A stretch of 64,000 nt of DNA, from the NCBI GenBank assembly GCA_025890175.1, contig JANPYM010000002.1, forward strand, positions 766,383 through 830,382, written 5' to 3'. The stretch comes from Ciborinia camelliae (lineage: Eukaryota; Ascomycota; Leotiomycetes; Helotiales; Sclerotiniaceae). The notes under the pieces were generated by a model, which was not told the DNA's origin, ran no database searches, and saw only the letters and a program-made list of their open reading frames with translations. Positions 36,301-49,132 of the stretch are shown one piece after another (positions within the stretch are counted from its first letter, which is position 1; each line of letters starts with the position of its first letter). The translations under genes were made by a program, and so were the position numbers.

Positions 36301-38837
36301 TCGTGCTTGTTTTCGAGTATATCGAATGCTAAAGTTTCATCTTCTCTCATCACTTGTCTGTTGAAGATAAGTCTCCACATGTTGATAAAATCAGAAATTC
36401 TCGATACATGTTAAAATGAAGAGGTAGGGTAAAAGCAATTGCGGAGCAGGAATCTTGAGAGTTCCAATACCGACATCAAGTCAGAAGACAGCCACACCCG
36501 GGCAAGTGGAGAAAGCCTCTGGAGGCAGTGAGACCTCAGGCTTCAGGTCGTTTTGGGATCCTCATACAGGTAATAATAATTCAAATAAAATATCTTTTTC
36601 TGACTTCGCGATAGGTTTCGTTGTTGGATTGCGAACCAAAAAGATGGATTTTCAACAACGCTTGTGAATGAAAACAATTGACATATATATATTTGTGTAT
36701 GTATTCGAAGGAGAGAATGAGCAGCAAAACTACAAATAGGTGGGATCTCTTCAGTATCTATACTCCCAATGTTACTCAACATCCAAACCCCCTTCTATGG
36801 GAGGATCCCCGCTAGTGAGGTGGAGTATTTTCTCAGCAGCCGCAGCTTGCGCATTTCGCGATTAATATCACGTGAAATATACCGAAGCGACTTTAAAATC
36901 TCATAGCACAAACCATTTTAATGAACTATTAATTCTGATCTTCAGCGAAGGAAAGTTCTTTTGCAGAAAGGGAGAGGAGGCAAATGATACTGGGATCAGG
37001 ACTCGAGATATTTGCATCAAGATACCGGAAAGCAAGGTTTAAATGCCATTAAGCTTCGTTCTTTTCCTCTAGATTCTAGAACCAAATCCATAATTACAAT
37101 GTGGTGCTACAAGGCGCTGCGATGTAACGGAACATAACCAGCCAAAGCCCCCTATCATTTATTCATCGAATGATTGAAGAGACCATTTATCAAGTTGAGG
37201 CTGGATGTTGTACAGGACCGGGAATGCGAGTTACACTAATTAAGGGTAGGGCCCCCAAATTCAATCAGATGCATGAAGTTTCATGCACCTACCCAGCGGA
37301 AAATACCCACGATAGAAATATGCAACTCAAGGAAAGCGATCGATAGATCACCAAAAGCTCCGAAGTCAACGTATATACTTCACAAGACCTAAGAGATACC
37401 TCAATCTCTTCTATTCCCATCTGTATTGGTTTGCGTGGTAAAGTTATCAAGGATTACCCCAGATATATTATTGGCTACCCGCATATATATCTTCGCGTGA
37501 TGCTACCCCCATATTGGTTGCCCGCAGAAAAGTCAAATGATAATCATGCATCCTATTCTTGCGAATGTCTTCGAACCTTCCTTCTATCCGTTCTATTTTT
37601 ATTGTCCAATGCTTTCATTATGTTGCCGCACATCTAGTTACGATTATCATCAACCGGCACCCGCCAAAGTTCTTCAACTCCCAATATGGTTCACTTCTTA
37701 GCGTAAGTCATGTTTCTCTTGTAGACCAAGCTCGTCTGAGTAAACAATTATTGCATACCTCACATCCTACACCCTCCTTCATGCTTCATACCTCACATCT
37801 ACCATCCCACACTAGGTAGTCTAGTCCCATGTTGCCTTCAGGATCCTCTTTCAAAGTCTCTCATCTTACCCTCCACCCAATTCCAAATGTACACTTTTCC
37901 TATCTAGATATCTTGTCTATCCATCCATTCATTCATTTCATATCTATCCCATATCCATTTATCTTATATTTATCTATCTTATATTCATTTATTTCATATC
38001 CGTCCACTTTATATCCATCCATCTTATATCCATCAATCCATCTCATATCCAAACCAAACAAACCATATATCATCCTATACATCCCCTAAAAAAATACCAG
38101 AAACCCTGAATCCAGTCATCAACCTATACCTAAAACATAGAACACAAAGAGAAGAATACAGTACAAATTCCTATATCTACAACCCAACTCCATATATCTA
38201 CCCTCAAACCTTACCTTACCTTAACATCCCACATCCCACATCTCTCCCGCTTCCAAACCTCTTTCTCTTTTTCATAACATAATAGATGAATAAGAAAAAA
38301 ATCGAGAAGCAAACGATCCTCAACATAATATCATATAATATCATTACAATAGTTCACTAAGTTCCAATAAGTAGGAACGGAAACATACTACCTATCTAAT
38401 CATTATTATATAAGAATTTAATAACCTTATATATTACAAAAGATTCTCTTAAAATCTCAACTCTATTTATCTATTCTATTCTATTCTTATATTTTCTTTC
38501 ATTTTAGAAGTCGATATTTAAGAGAAAGCAATAGAATTTTTATTCTCTTTTTTTCAAATTATTTTGGAGAATGTATCGAGACAATATAATACAATGTAGT
38601 TTTTCTTTCCTTTTAACTAGCTTTTATATCTACCTACCTGCCTACTTTTCTTACTAGACTCTTCAGCATCAATCAATCAATATCTAATCAGATTCATCAG
38701 ATTCATCATTAAGAATATAAGAATTCATACTTATCTTACATTTACAACTTCAATATCATGAAATTTCAAAACTCACTTCAAATGTTGTAAATATAATTAC
38801 GTTACAAATAGTGGTATCAATATATCGATACAACTAA

Positions 38838-38839
<2 letters not shown>

Positions 38840-38871
<32 letters not shown>

Positions 38872-38961
38872 CTCTCTCTCTCTCTCTCTGCCTCTCTCTC
38901 TCTCTCTATTCCTTCTCGTGGACTGTCTGTCGGATAGGATAGGATAGGATAGGATAGGATA
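38840..38961 (+). repeat. compound microsatellite (CA)n-(CT)n-(GATAG)n
   Basis: (CA)n at about 38840-38868 runs into (CT)n to about 38906, interrupted once by GCCTCT. It is followed after about 25 bp by six units of GATAG (about 38932-38961). Non-coding. Confidence 0.9.
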
Positions 38962-39373
38962 CTAGATACTTTTGGATTTGGAAATCCCCCTCTATTATTT
39001 GTACAGAGGAGAGATATGCAACAGAAAGCGAGTTCATGGAGATCAATCTCATCTGGTATGGTATTGTCTCAAACCCAACTAGCAATACAATAATAAGTCT
39101 ATACATACAACAAAAAAAATTCAATTTTCAAATCGAATCGCTTGCGATGTACAATGCAGTACAGGTACGTAAGTACCTACCTTAGGTAAGATGGATTTAC
39201 CTAGGAGGTAGGTAGGTAGTTCAGTGACCTCATCGACGAGGGGATTAAGATAAGAGTCTTCCTGGTTTGGATTTATGGGACTTTTTTTAAAAAAAAAATA
39301 GAGTTGATGGATTATAGATGAAAGATGAAAGATTGCGGATGAATTTTTGACACTGGGCTGAGTTGAGCGAAAA

Positions 39374-39400
39374 GAACAGAACAGAACAGAACAGAACAGA
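39374..39400 (+). repeat. (GAACA)n microsatellite
   Basis: Five units of GAACA in a non-coding spacer. Confidence 0.85.
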
Positions 39401-41876
39401 GTAGAGCAATATGATCAATATCGCTCGCTCGCTCACCTGCGTATTATTATTTTCTGTTGAGATAGTACATACCTAGTTAGATCATGGATAAAGCTCGAAA
39501 CGGGCGAGAATAATAGATGGATGAAGAGATAGGAGCCTGCAGATCTCATTGTCGATTCCCTTTGGATGGGAGTGGAAGGATCTACATACATATTCAGGCT
39601 AGATGAGATGCAAAGAATATGGTTGTGTGCTCTATAGTTCGGAGCTTGGAAGGTTTATGGGTTTTCTATGTAGTGGGATATATGGTTCACGGTGGTTATC
39701 GTTCGATTTCGAAGGGATGGGGTTTCGATTTCTTGCTGGTTGGGCTTTAGGGCTAGCTTAGCTCTAGCTCTTGATGATGTGCATGAAAGTTTTTGAGTGT
39801 TTGGTTCTGGGTTGTTTGGGATTGGGTTGGGTGGTTGATGGTGAGTAGGTGAGGAGGTGGGTAGACTGATTGTTCGAGATGATGCTGTGCAATCATGGCT
39901 CAATCTTCAAAAATAGGTGGAATAATGAGGGGTGGATGGTTGAAAGTAGACTGGACTATGGCCGGGGACGTTGAAAAAGAGGGATGAGAGGGCTATGGTT
40001 TTGTGAGAAGGCCAGATGTAAGATTTAGCTTTGGGCTTGGTAATAGTTGAGGAGTAAATGGGAAGACTCGGGGTGCAAAATTTATTTGAGCAATGATGGC
40101 TTATTGTTTGAGAATATTCTGTATAATAAACCAGGTTCAGATTCTGGTAGTTGTTTTGTTGCCCAAGCGTGACTTGAACAATGATATTTAGATATTCGAA
40201 TCAGCATTGGAGAATGAATTACTTTTAGAATAGATTGGAGTAAAATGATCCAGCGTTTTTGGAAGTATCTTCGAGAAAGAGGGCTTGATGTTGAAAAGAG
40301 CACGGAAAAAGAAGTAGATGGTTTGAACAAATAGGATTGGATGGGTAATTAAATGAATATCTGACAGTAAATTCAACATTCTCCAGTACTCATCTGAAGA
40401 TTTTCAATTGTTAGTGCAGATTGCATATGCAACACTTACCTAATTGTCTCAGCCAAAAATCGAGCTGGGTCCGGGGGAGCGCGGCAGTCTTGTAACTAGA
40501 TCTTCAAAAGCTTTTATATGAAACTCTTGGAAAAATCTTGTATAAGTAGATGTGCAACAAAAGATATTTGGTGTGCTTTGTGATTGTATAAGATGGGATG
40601 ATAAGTATACTATTGAGTGTTTAGATTTGACTTGGAGGTAATATCGAACAATACCTAGGTAAGGGCCAAACCTTCAAGATAGTATCGAACAATGGGGTAA
40701 TATCGGCTGAATAAGGGAGCATGAAACTGTTTAATGTTCGAGGCTGAGTAGGATAATGAGGCTTGAATCTTTAAGTTGATGTTGAATAATGACGACGACA
40801 ATCTTGTAGACTTCTAACTTAAGTACCTAGGTTAAGTAGGTTAGGTTAGTAATGTCATACGAAGAAGATGTAACAGGTTAATAATTCAAACAAGGATATC
40901 TAAAAGGGGCATTTGGATTTCTTAAAGATCTCCGTCGCATCTTATTGATCTCCTTTCGAGGAGTAGTCATCGATGATACCCGAGAAGAATCATGATACCC
41001 ATCGTACAGTTAGTTACAATTTCGGATGAAGGACTGACTCTATGACATATTACCATTTCCATAGAGTTCTCGTCTCAAATTTCTACGCGCGGCATAATGT
41101 ACTACACCTGCAGTTGACCCAGCCACGATGTTCCCCGCGCAGCCTTGCTAAATCATTTCTTAACGTGACTAGTACGGGTCACAGCCTGCATACTCACACC
41201 GTAGCCTTGGAGATATCGTGTCGTGACATGAGTATCTTCCTTGGTTCTTTGACATCAGCTTGTACATCGAGGAGCTCTATTTCTTCAGCACTAGCTTCTC
41301 CATTGAGGGAGGTCTTTCGGTAATTTTCCAATATTGATTACCCCAAGTGCTAGGTATGCCGTGATGAAAATCTACCTACCAGACAGACCCCGCTTTTCTA
41401 GTATTACCGATGCTAGTCGAATATGCCGATATATCCGACTCAGCCCTGCAGCTAGCGCAATGTAGTGTACTCACTCACTCTTCAGAAATCCACAACTTTC
41501 GTCACTGTAACTAAAAATAACGAGAGAGTTTGCGCAGTATCAATATCATGCAATCAAAGTTTTAATTGTATTGATTGTATGCAGTGTTACTATTTTTCCA
41601 ATACAGTACGGACGCAAATCCCCTTTCTTCTACAGGACAGTTGAACAGTTCATCCAAAAATCAAGACCCTGCATCATGCATCAACCGTTTCAAGATACAA
41701 TAATCCGGAGTATTACAGTACCAACAATAACAAGACAGTACCTACCTACCTCCCTCCTATTGCATAAACCCCAACTTCCCCTCAACCATCATGATCCTCG
41801 CATCTGACCACCACCAACCACCATTAAACCATTGATGATTAATAATAACAATAAGTATTCCCCAATAATTAATTCC

Positions 41877-41923
41877 ACATCCATGATTCACATCCATGAT
41901 TCACATCCATGATTAACATCCAT
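41877..41923 (+). repeat. 14-bp tandem repeat CATCCATGATTCAC
   Basis: Three to four units of CATCCATGATTCAC (last units changed to CATCCATGATTAAC / CATCCATAC). Non-coding. Confidence 0.85.
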
Positions 41924-42791
41924 ACCACAGTAATAATCCTCCTCGTCCAACGCCTCCACACAGTGTCATGCACCACCACCCTACCAGGGCCTACCAGTCC
42001 CTCCCACCAATCCACCCAATTAAAAACCAGCCACACCCGTACCCTCCCAGTCCCAGTCTCAGCAACTCTCTCCAATGTGCATCCAGCAAATCATACACAA
42101 GACACCATACAGTCCTCGTTCGTCAACATCTTCCCGTGAACAAAAAAACGAGGATACCGCTGCAGTAGCCAAGCAGCCAAGCCCATCTTGCTTGTATCAC
42201 ACGTCAACGCTTACATCATACAATGTACATGTAGCAAATCAAAGTTTATACGAAATGAACAATCAAAAATTCAATAATGGATCAGGTAGGTTGGTTCGGG
42301 ATTCGCATCATTCGGTACTGTACCAATATGGTGAGGCTGGACAAGATTGAGAAGTATACATACCTTAGTAGGTAAGTAGGTACCTCTATGGATATATATA
42401 TTACGAGCATATGACCCTTGAGAAGATAAACAAAAAGTGAATTTTGTCTTATATCTATCTATCTTACCATACAAATAGTAGTGCTTTGCTTACTACCTAT
42501 TTATTATATTACTTCATCGCTTTTCCTTCCGACCTTTTTATTTAAACCCCCAAGATCCAAATCCGAATCCGAATCTGAATATCGTTCGTCTGGATTCTAT
42601 TCTATCAACCTTGAATCGATCGATTTTGGAACTTTCTCATTTCAAAAAATCTTGATCGGATCTACCTAGGTACCTACCATCTATCAATCAATCCATCTAT
42701 CTATCAAAACTCGATACACACACACCACCCACCAATCTCCAAATCTTCAACGAAATCTTCAGCAAGAGAAACAGACAAACAAACCGCCAAA

Positions 42792-43355
42792 ATGTCCACA
42801 GCAGAATCCACCAATCCCCGCACAACCCTCCACCCGGCTCTGATCCGTCAACCGCCTGCTACGTATAACAATACCATGAATATGAATCCCGCCATGAAGT
42901 GGGGACCAGATCAAGATTTCGAGATGCGGGAACCTGTTAGTTTTTTTCATTTTTCTTTTTCAAATATCTCCTCAAATATCTCCCCAAATCTCCCCTCCCC
43001 CCTTTCAAATATATTACATTCATTCTCCTCCAATAAATCCCTCCCTCCCTCCCGAAAAACCCTTCCAACTAACTAACAACCCCCTCCCCTCTAGTCCCCC
43101 CACGCACAAATGAGCATGAGTCTGACGCCCAGCACTCCACACTCGCGCAGCAGTAGCGTGGGATCTCTCTCCGGCTATCGGGATCAAAATCAGAATCAGA
43201 ATGCAAGAGGAAAAAATGAAGGAAGTGCACCTGTTCACCAATCGACAAATAGAGATCGAGATGCTGTTCATCAGAGGGGCGGAGGAAGCGGAGGACTGTG
43301 TTGTGGGATTTGTGCGGGGTTGGCTTGTTTTGAGTGTTTGGAGTGTTGTTGTTAG
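42792..43355 (+). CDS. small CYSTM-like cysteine-rich tail protein
   Basis: Two exons, 42792-42935 and 43095-43355, with an intron at 42936-43094 (GTTAGT...CCTCTAG, pyrimidine-rich, 159 nt), give 134 aa. The N-terminal half (MSTAESTNPRTTLHPALIRQ, then a Met/Asn-rich part) and the Ser/Asn/Gln-rich middle are low in structure. The last 20 or so residues, GGLCCGICAGLACFECLECC plus a final Cys, match the CYSTM pattern of a Cys-rich hydrophobic tail found in small eukaryotic tail-anchored proteins linked to stress tolerance. The protein is probably membrane-associated through this tail and possibly palmitoylated (inference). Exon 2 frames and the terminal motif support the splice. The 5' side is a CT-rich leader typical of expressed fungal genes. 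Confidence 0.78.
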
Positions 43356-43414
43356 GGGGATGGGGGGGATTGAGGGGAGGGAGAGGGAGGCATGTCTGTT
43401 TTTATAAAAGGGCT

Positions 43415-43461
43415 CGGTTAGGTTAGGTTGGGTTGGGTTATGTTGGGTCGGGTTAGGTTAT
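43415..43461 (+). repeat. telomere-like (GGTTA/GGGTT)n tract
   Basis: A degenerate run of GGTTA, GGTTG and GGGTTA units just downstream of the CYSTM-like gene. It resembles, but is not, the canonical TTAGGG repeat. Probably a simple-sequence tract in the 3' UTR. Confidence 0.6.
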
Positions 43462-43852
43462 TGATGACTTTATGAAATGCAAATGGATTGACACCGTACT
43501 CGATGATATGCATACCTCCTTACTACCTAAACTGACTGACTGACCGAATGACCGAATTACATTTTCATAAATATGAATATGAAATTTATTATGGATGATG
43601 CGTCAGGGCAGTGTCAGTGTCAAAAGTGCATCATCTCTTTTCCCTCGTCTTTAACCTCATACCTATCTTTCCCTCACACCTTTAACAAACCAACGAAGTT
43701 TACAGTAAAGCAAGTAGGTTCCCTTGATATATTCAAATATTTAGGATGAACTGAATGACCAAGTCGCTCGCTCCCTAGAAAGCTCCCTCTCTCCCAAACT
43801 CCCTCGCTCCAACCAAATTCCAAAATCCAATTCCAAATTCCAAATTCCAAAC

Positions 43853-43958
43853 AAATCCAAATCCAAATCCAAATCCAAATCCAAATCCAAATCCAAATCC
43901 AAATCCAAATCCAAATCCAAATCCAAATCCAAATCCAAATCCAAATCCAAATCCAAAT
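43853..43958 (+). repeat. (AAATCC)n hexanucleotide array
   Basis: About 17-18 nearly perfect AAATCC units, with diverged AAATTCC units before and AAATC units after. The frames through it encode only Asp-Leu or Trp-Ile dipeptide runs and are not genes. Confidence 0.95.
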
Positions 43959-44246
43959 CAAAATCAAAATCAAAACCAAAATCCAAATCCAAAATCAAAT
44001 TCCAAAATCCAAATCAAATTCGAAGTCGTACTATAGTATAACTTAAGTGGTATAAGTGATATAAGTGGTAAGTATTCATAAAGTTCGATATAGATAAACT
44101 TACAAACTTATTAGTTAGCAACAAACTAGCAAACTAGCAAACTAGAAACAATATCTTATCTGATCTACCTAGGTATTCATCCTATACTATCCTATCGTAT
44201 CCTATACTGTTTTACCTAGGTACCTTCTAGATATACATAGGTACTG

Positions 44247-44250
<4 letters not shown>

Positions 44251-44279
<29 letters not shown>
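44251..44279 (+). repeat. (AT)n microsatellite
   Basis: About 14 AT units between two direct copies of an ATACATAGGTAC...GGCGCATAT segment. Confidence 0.9.
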
Positions 44280-44283
<4 letters not shown>

Positions 44284-44500
44284 GGTACCTACTGGCGCAT
44301 ATCCCCACCGATTAAACATTTTAATGAGCATTAGCATTAGAATTAGAATCAGCATTAGCATTAGCACAAAGTAAAAGAGTCACAACCTAACCGATCACGC
44401 ATTATACATTACCTACCTAGTTAGGTATATATAGGAGAACAAGCGGTAGCGAGATAAATAATGTGTTTTCCGACAGGTCGTATGCGACTAGCCAGCTATA

Positions 44501-45876
<1,376 letters not shown>

Positions 45877-46112
45877 TCTGTTGGGTTTCGTGGGTTGTTT
45901 ATTTGGGGTGGTGTATCAATCAATCAAATGTGAAGAGGCTTGTTGATACTAGTCCTCGGCTTTTTTTACTGGTCAGCTTATCGATAAGAATCTAGGTTGT
46001 GCATGGAACGGAGCGGAATTACTTGACACCGTGGGAATGAGAAATAATTCTTTATTATTCAGGACATGGAGAGATTTTTTTTTAGAAGCAGCATTTTTTC
46101 GAGTGGATATTT

Positions 46113-46310
46113 TTAATTTTCATAAGGCTTGGCATCGACGCAGCGAGAAAACTTGGACCAGGGGTTTTGCTTGTTCAAGACTTTGAGAATCGAGAGTCCA
46201 GACCGGATGAGTTGTGGGTTCTTCTTGATGTCAACATTTTAGGCGTTGAATATGTTTGGCTGGGGTTGAGAACGGATGGCGAGACCGAGAAGGTGAGGGT
46301 GGGTGACCAA
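46113..46310 (-). pseudogene. possible gene fragment
   Basis: On the minus strand 41 codons (46238-46116) read NVDIKKNPQLIRSGLSILKV then NKQNPWSKFSRCVDAKPYEN and end in TAA (46115-46113). This looks like a genuine C-terminus. One TAA lies directly upstream (46241-46239), and beyond it the same frame continues HLLGLAIRSQPQPNIFNA. Either it is a broken gene remnant or the last exon of an unmodelled gene. The family is not recognised. Confidence 0.35.
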
Positions 46311-48385
46311 TAAAATAAATGGTCTAGGAAGGAAGAAGGTATGTTGGTGGTACAGTACGTACCTACCTGCCTTTGGTAAGTTGGTGGACAGATACATATT
46401 GGAAGTTTGAGATCAAGTGAAAATGTTTTTTTGGTGGCTTGGATTAGGAGGATGGAATTCAGGGCAAGGGATTATGGAGAAGCAGAAGTAGCATAAATAC
46501 TGTACTATTAAAGGATGAGGGGATGACCGGTATATTGTTGAGGCGAGGTTACACCTATACCGCTGAGCCATATGTACCAAAATGATAGAAAAACAATTTG
46601 ATACCACCTCCGTTTTGTATTCTGTACGTTGGTGATATATTTCCACTCTGGGGATGTACGTTTCATTTCCCACGATTTCATAATCCAACATAGAGGTACT
46701 GGTGGATGCACTGCACTCTATTTCCAAAGATCATGAATAATTTTGGATCCTCTATGGATATCGTTATCGATGAAAGTAGCACTGGTAGTGTCTCAGTTGG
46801 TCAATAATGGAGACTGGAGTTTTCCCACATTTCCCTTCCAAAAATACATGTCACGCTAACTACCTACCTATTGATTCGAATTTGGGAGGCTGTGTAGCCT
46901 ATTTGGAGATCCGCACTGTTCAGTAGTTTGTTCTTTAGATCGATCTCAATAATATGGATATCCATGATATCCATAGTATAATTGGGGAATTGAAGATTTA
47001 AAAAGTCGGAGCAAGACTATGACGACTGAGTACACGAAGACTTTGAGTAATTCTTGTGGAAGTGTGAAGGTTACTCATGCAAAATTATTGATTTGTTCAT
47101 CAGGAATCAGGATCACCTGGGCATACCTAGGTACCTAGGTAGGTACTAATGGAATGAATCCAATGTACCCGAGGCTGTATTTATCCGAAGGAAACCCCTT
47201 AAACCACCCATGGATGGATTGATGAAACTCGCAAGATCCCGCATTCCTAGAATTTGTTCTAGACTTCTTTTGACCCTAGTCAGGTCTATTTTCCTCTTTC
47301 TTTGTGTGTTATTTTCAGGAGAAAGAATCAAATACAGTAACTTACTCCTGAAAATAAAACTTCAATATCATTGATAGGTTTGATAGATTGAATCTTTGTT
47401 CATCTTTTTCTTGGGGTGTGTTTCATCTTTTTGACAACTACCTACTAGCTAGGAGGTAATTTTAATCGTCGGGTAGTACAGCCGGCGTAGCTTCTTCCAA
47501 TAAAGTTTCCGGCTTCTAATAATTTTATGAGAATTGAATACTTGTCGTCTTGGACCGACTGGGAAGCCGGTGATTCCGTTGGATGCAGCTAGGTTTGTTT
47601 ACCTCCAGCTACCTATACCACTCGACGATTTATATATAAGTTATATTTACGATGAGTACACGACATGACGGAATTCTACGATGGGCCATGTTGGAATTCC
47701 AATTGGTTATAATGAACATGGGGTGACGGTGGGTGGCTTTGGGGTGGCTTTCGGTACCTTGCATTCTTGATCTGTTGGACCCCCTTCAAATATAATTGAT
47801 GCAGCTATTACAGCCTGCAGGTGTTCCGTGCCTTGAATCCCATATGTTGAACCCCGGTTTATCCAGAAATTTACGGAGTAATAGAGGATCGAGAATAATC
47901 CAGAATCGAGATTAGATCTTTTGATCTTTTGATCTTTGAAGCTTTGATCTTGGAATCTTTTTTTTCTTTGCTTTACGGTACGAGTGATGGGTCGAGATTT
48001 ACGAGATTTACGTCTTCAGCTTCTCCACAACGTCTCCTCAGTTCCCCTCTCTTATTGTCAATCTTTCCCTTGTATGTGCCTTGTCTGTTCTTAGATCTCT
48101 GATCACCTCCCGCTACCTCCCGCCACCTACCTAGCTAGGTAGGTATCTCAAGAAACGGGAAAAAAGAAAGAGAAAAAGAAAAAGGAAAAGAAAAAAGAAG
48201 AAAGAAACAAGCGCACAACTTACGAAGAAAACTTCTTTATTTTTTCGTTATTTTAAGAATATTACTTTGACCATTGACAATTGATCATTCGTTCTTCTTT
48301 CAACCTTTTTTTGTACTTTTCTCAATTTCATTGTTGATTGAAATCGCTGGTTGCTGGTTCCTTATCATTTACTGATTATAAATTA

Positions 48386-48836
48386 GAGGTCTTTAACAAA
48401 ATTTCTTAAGTTTCTTAAGTTGTTAGTTATACCTAAAATGGATTTTGTAAAGATTTTGTAGATCGAACTAACCATTCAAAGCTTTTGAAATCGATTAATA
48501 ATCAAGATTTAATTAAATTTCGCTTAGTTTTAGCGTTACGCATTATTGCTTTTTTTATAATTTTTATAAGAATTGCAAAGATTAATTGAATCCACAAAAA
48601 GATAGCAATATAAAAAACGATCTTAATAATTTATCAAAGCCATTTCTTATGTTGCTATTTCCTAAATAAGCAAACTACTTTTCCAAAAGGGTTTAATTCA
48701 AAGTTTAGACTTTTGATTAAAATTTAAACTTTTGAAAGCTATGCCTATTTAAATTTAGCTTCGAAAATCTATACCTATTTGGGGGCCACTAGAGTTAGCT
48801 AGCTTAGAAAATCTAAGAAATTTTGCTAAATCCCTC
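48386..48836 (-). mobile_element. MITE-like element, copy 2 (451 bp, RIP-like decay)
   Basis: Same length as copy 1 and its reverse complement along the whole 451 bp, flanked by TA on both sides (48384-48385, 48837-48838). Compared with copy 1, about 40 differences are seen and almost all are G to A or C to T in this copy. Only one clear change goes the other way (TTTGAGGGCC to TTTGGGGGCC). The inner hairpin is therefore less perfect here. Its right end lies about 300 bp from the MscS-family start codon, so it could touch that promoter. Confidence 0.87.
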
Positions 48837-49132
48837 TATTAATCTTTGGACTGTTGATCAAACCCCTCGTACGAATGACGACGACTATCCATTGATCCAT
48901 TCATTCTTTACATTCGTTTCGCAGACTCTCAATTGAATCAGTCTGCTGAGATTCACCCTTGATACATCTTGTACAAATCATATTTTATTTTCTAATTTTG
49001 TTTTACATTTGATACGAAGCAACATTCCACAATGAATTCATCTCACGCCACTTACTCACATCTCAGATCTCCAGCAAGATCTGCAATTACACAATTACCC
49101 TCTTCAAACACGAAAAACCATATTTCGATTAA

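Larger units (their letters stand above)
31471..42791. other. 11.3 kb gene-poor region
   Basis: No confident gene is seen in this longest spacer. From 31.5 to 33 kb there is ordinary AT-rich sequence. From 33 to 36.3 kb many minus-strand stretches look coding but are broken (listed separately). From 37.7 to 38.8 kb the sequence is very AT-rich and made of degenerate TATCCATC/TTATATT repeats. From 38.8 to 39.4 kb several microsatellites follow. From 39.6 to 42.7 kb the spacer contains TACCTAGGTA motifs (40652, 40824, 42663) and a 14-bp tandem repeat at 41877-41923. The last few hundred bases hold the pyrimidine-rich promoter and leader of the CYSTM-like gene. Confidence 0.5.
43356..44500. other. 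intergenic between convergent CYSTM-like and YggS-like genes
   Basis: 1.1 kb of simple-sequence-rich spacer: the telomere-like tract, the (AAATCC)n array, an (AT)n run, GCATTA/GAATTA units at about 44325-44370 and TACCTAGGTA motifs at 44166 and 44213. The segment ATACATAGGTAC(CTAC)TGGCGCATAT occurs on both sides of the (AT)n run, a small direct duplication. No gene. Confidence 0.7.
45877..49132. other. intergenic, YggS-like 5' side to MscS gene
   Basis: 3.3 kb. It contains a small coding-like fragment at 46113-46310 on minus (listed separately), a TACCTAGGTACCTAGGTA double motif at 47124, AT-rich spacer, and MITE copy 2 at 48386-48836, which ends about 300 bp before the MscS start codon. A purine-rich tract (GAAAAAGAAAAAGG) lies at 48160-48205. 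Confidence 0.55.

Noticed and set aside
37829..38089. 86-codon frame of Ser/Tyr/Pro/Ile repeats
   Set aside because: Arises from degenerate TATCCATC/TTATATC repeats.
43415..43461. Possible interstitial telomere
   Set aside because: The units are GGTTA/GGGTT, not the canonical TTAGGG, and lie in a 3' UTR-like position. Called a simple repeat instead.
43674..43998. Minus-strand frames of 85-101 codons encoding Asp-Leu or Trp-Ile runs
   Set aside because: They are produced wholly by the (AAATCC)n array.
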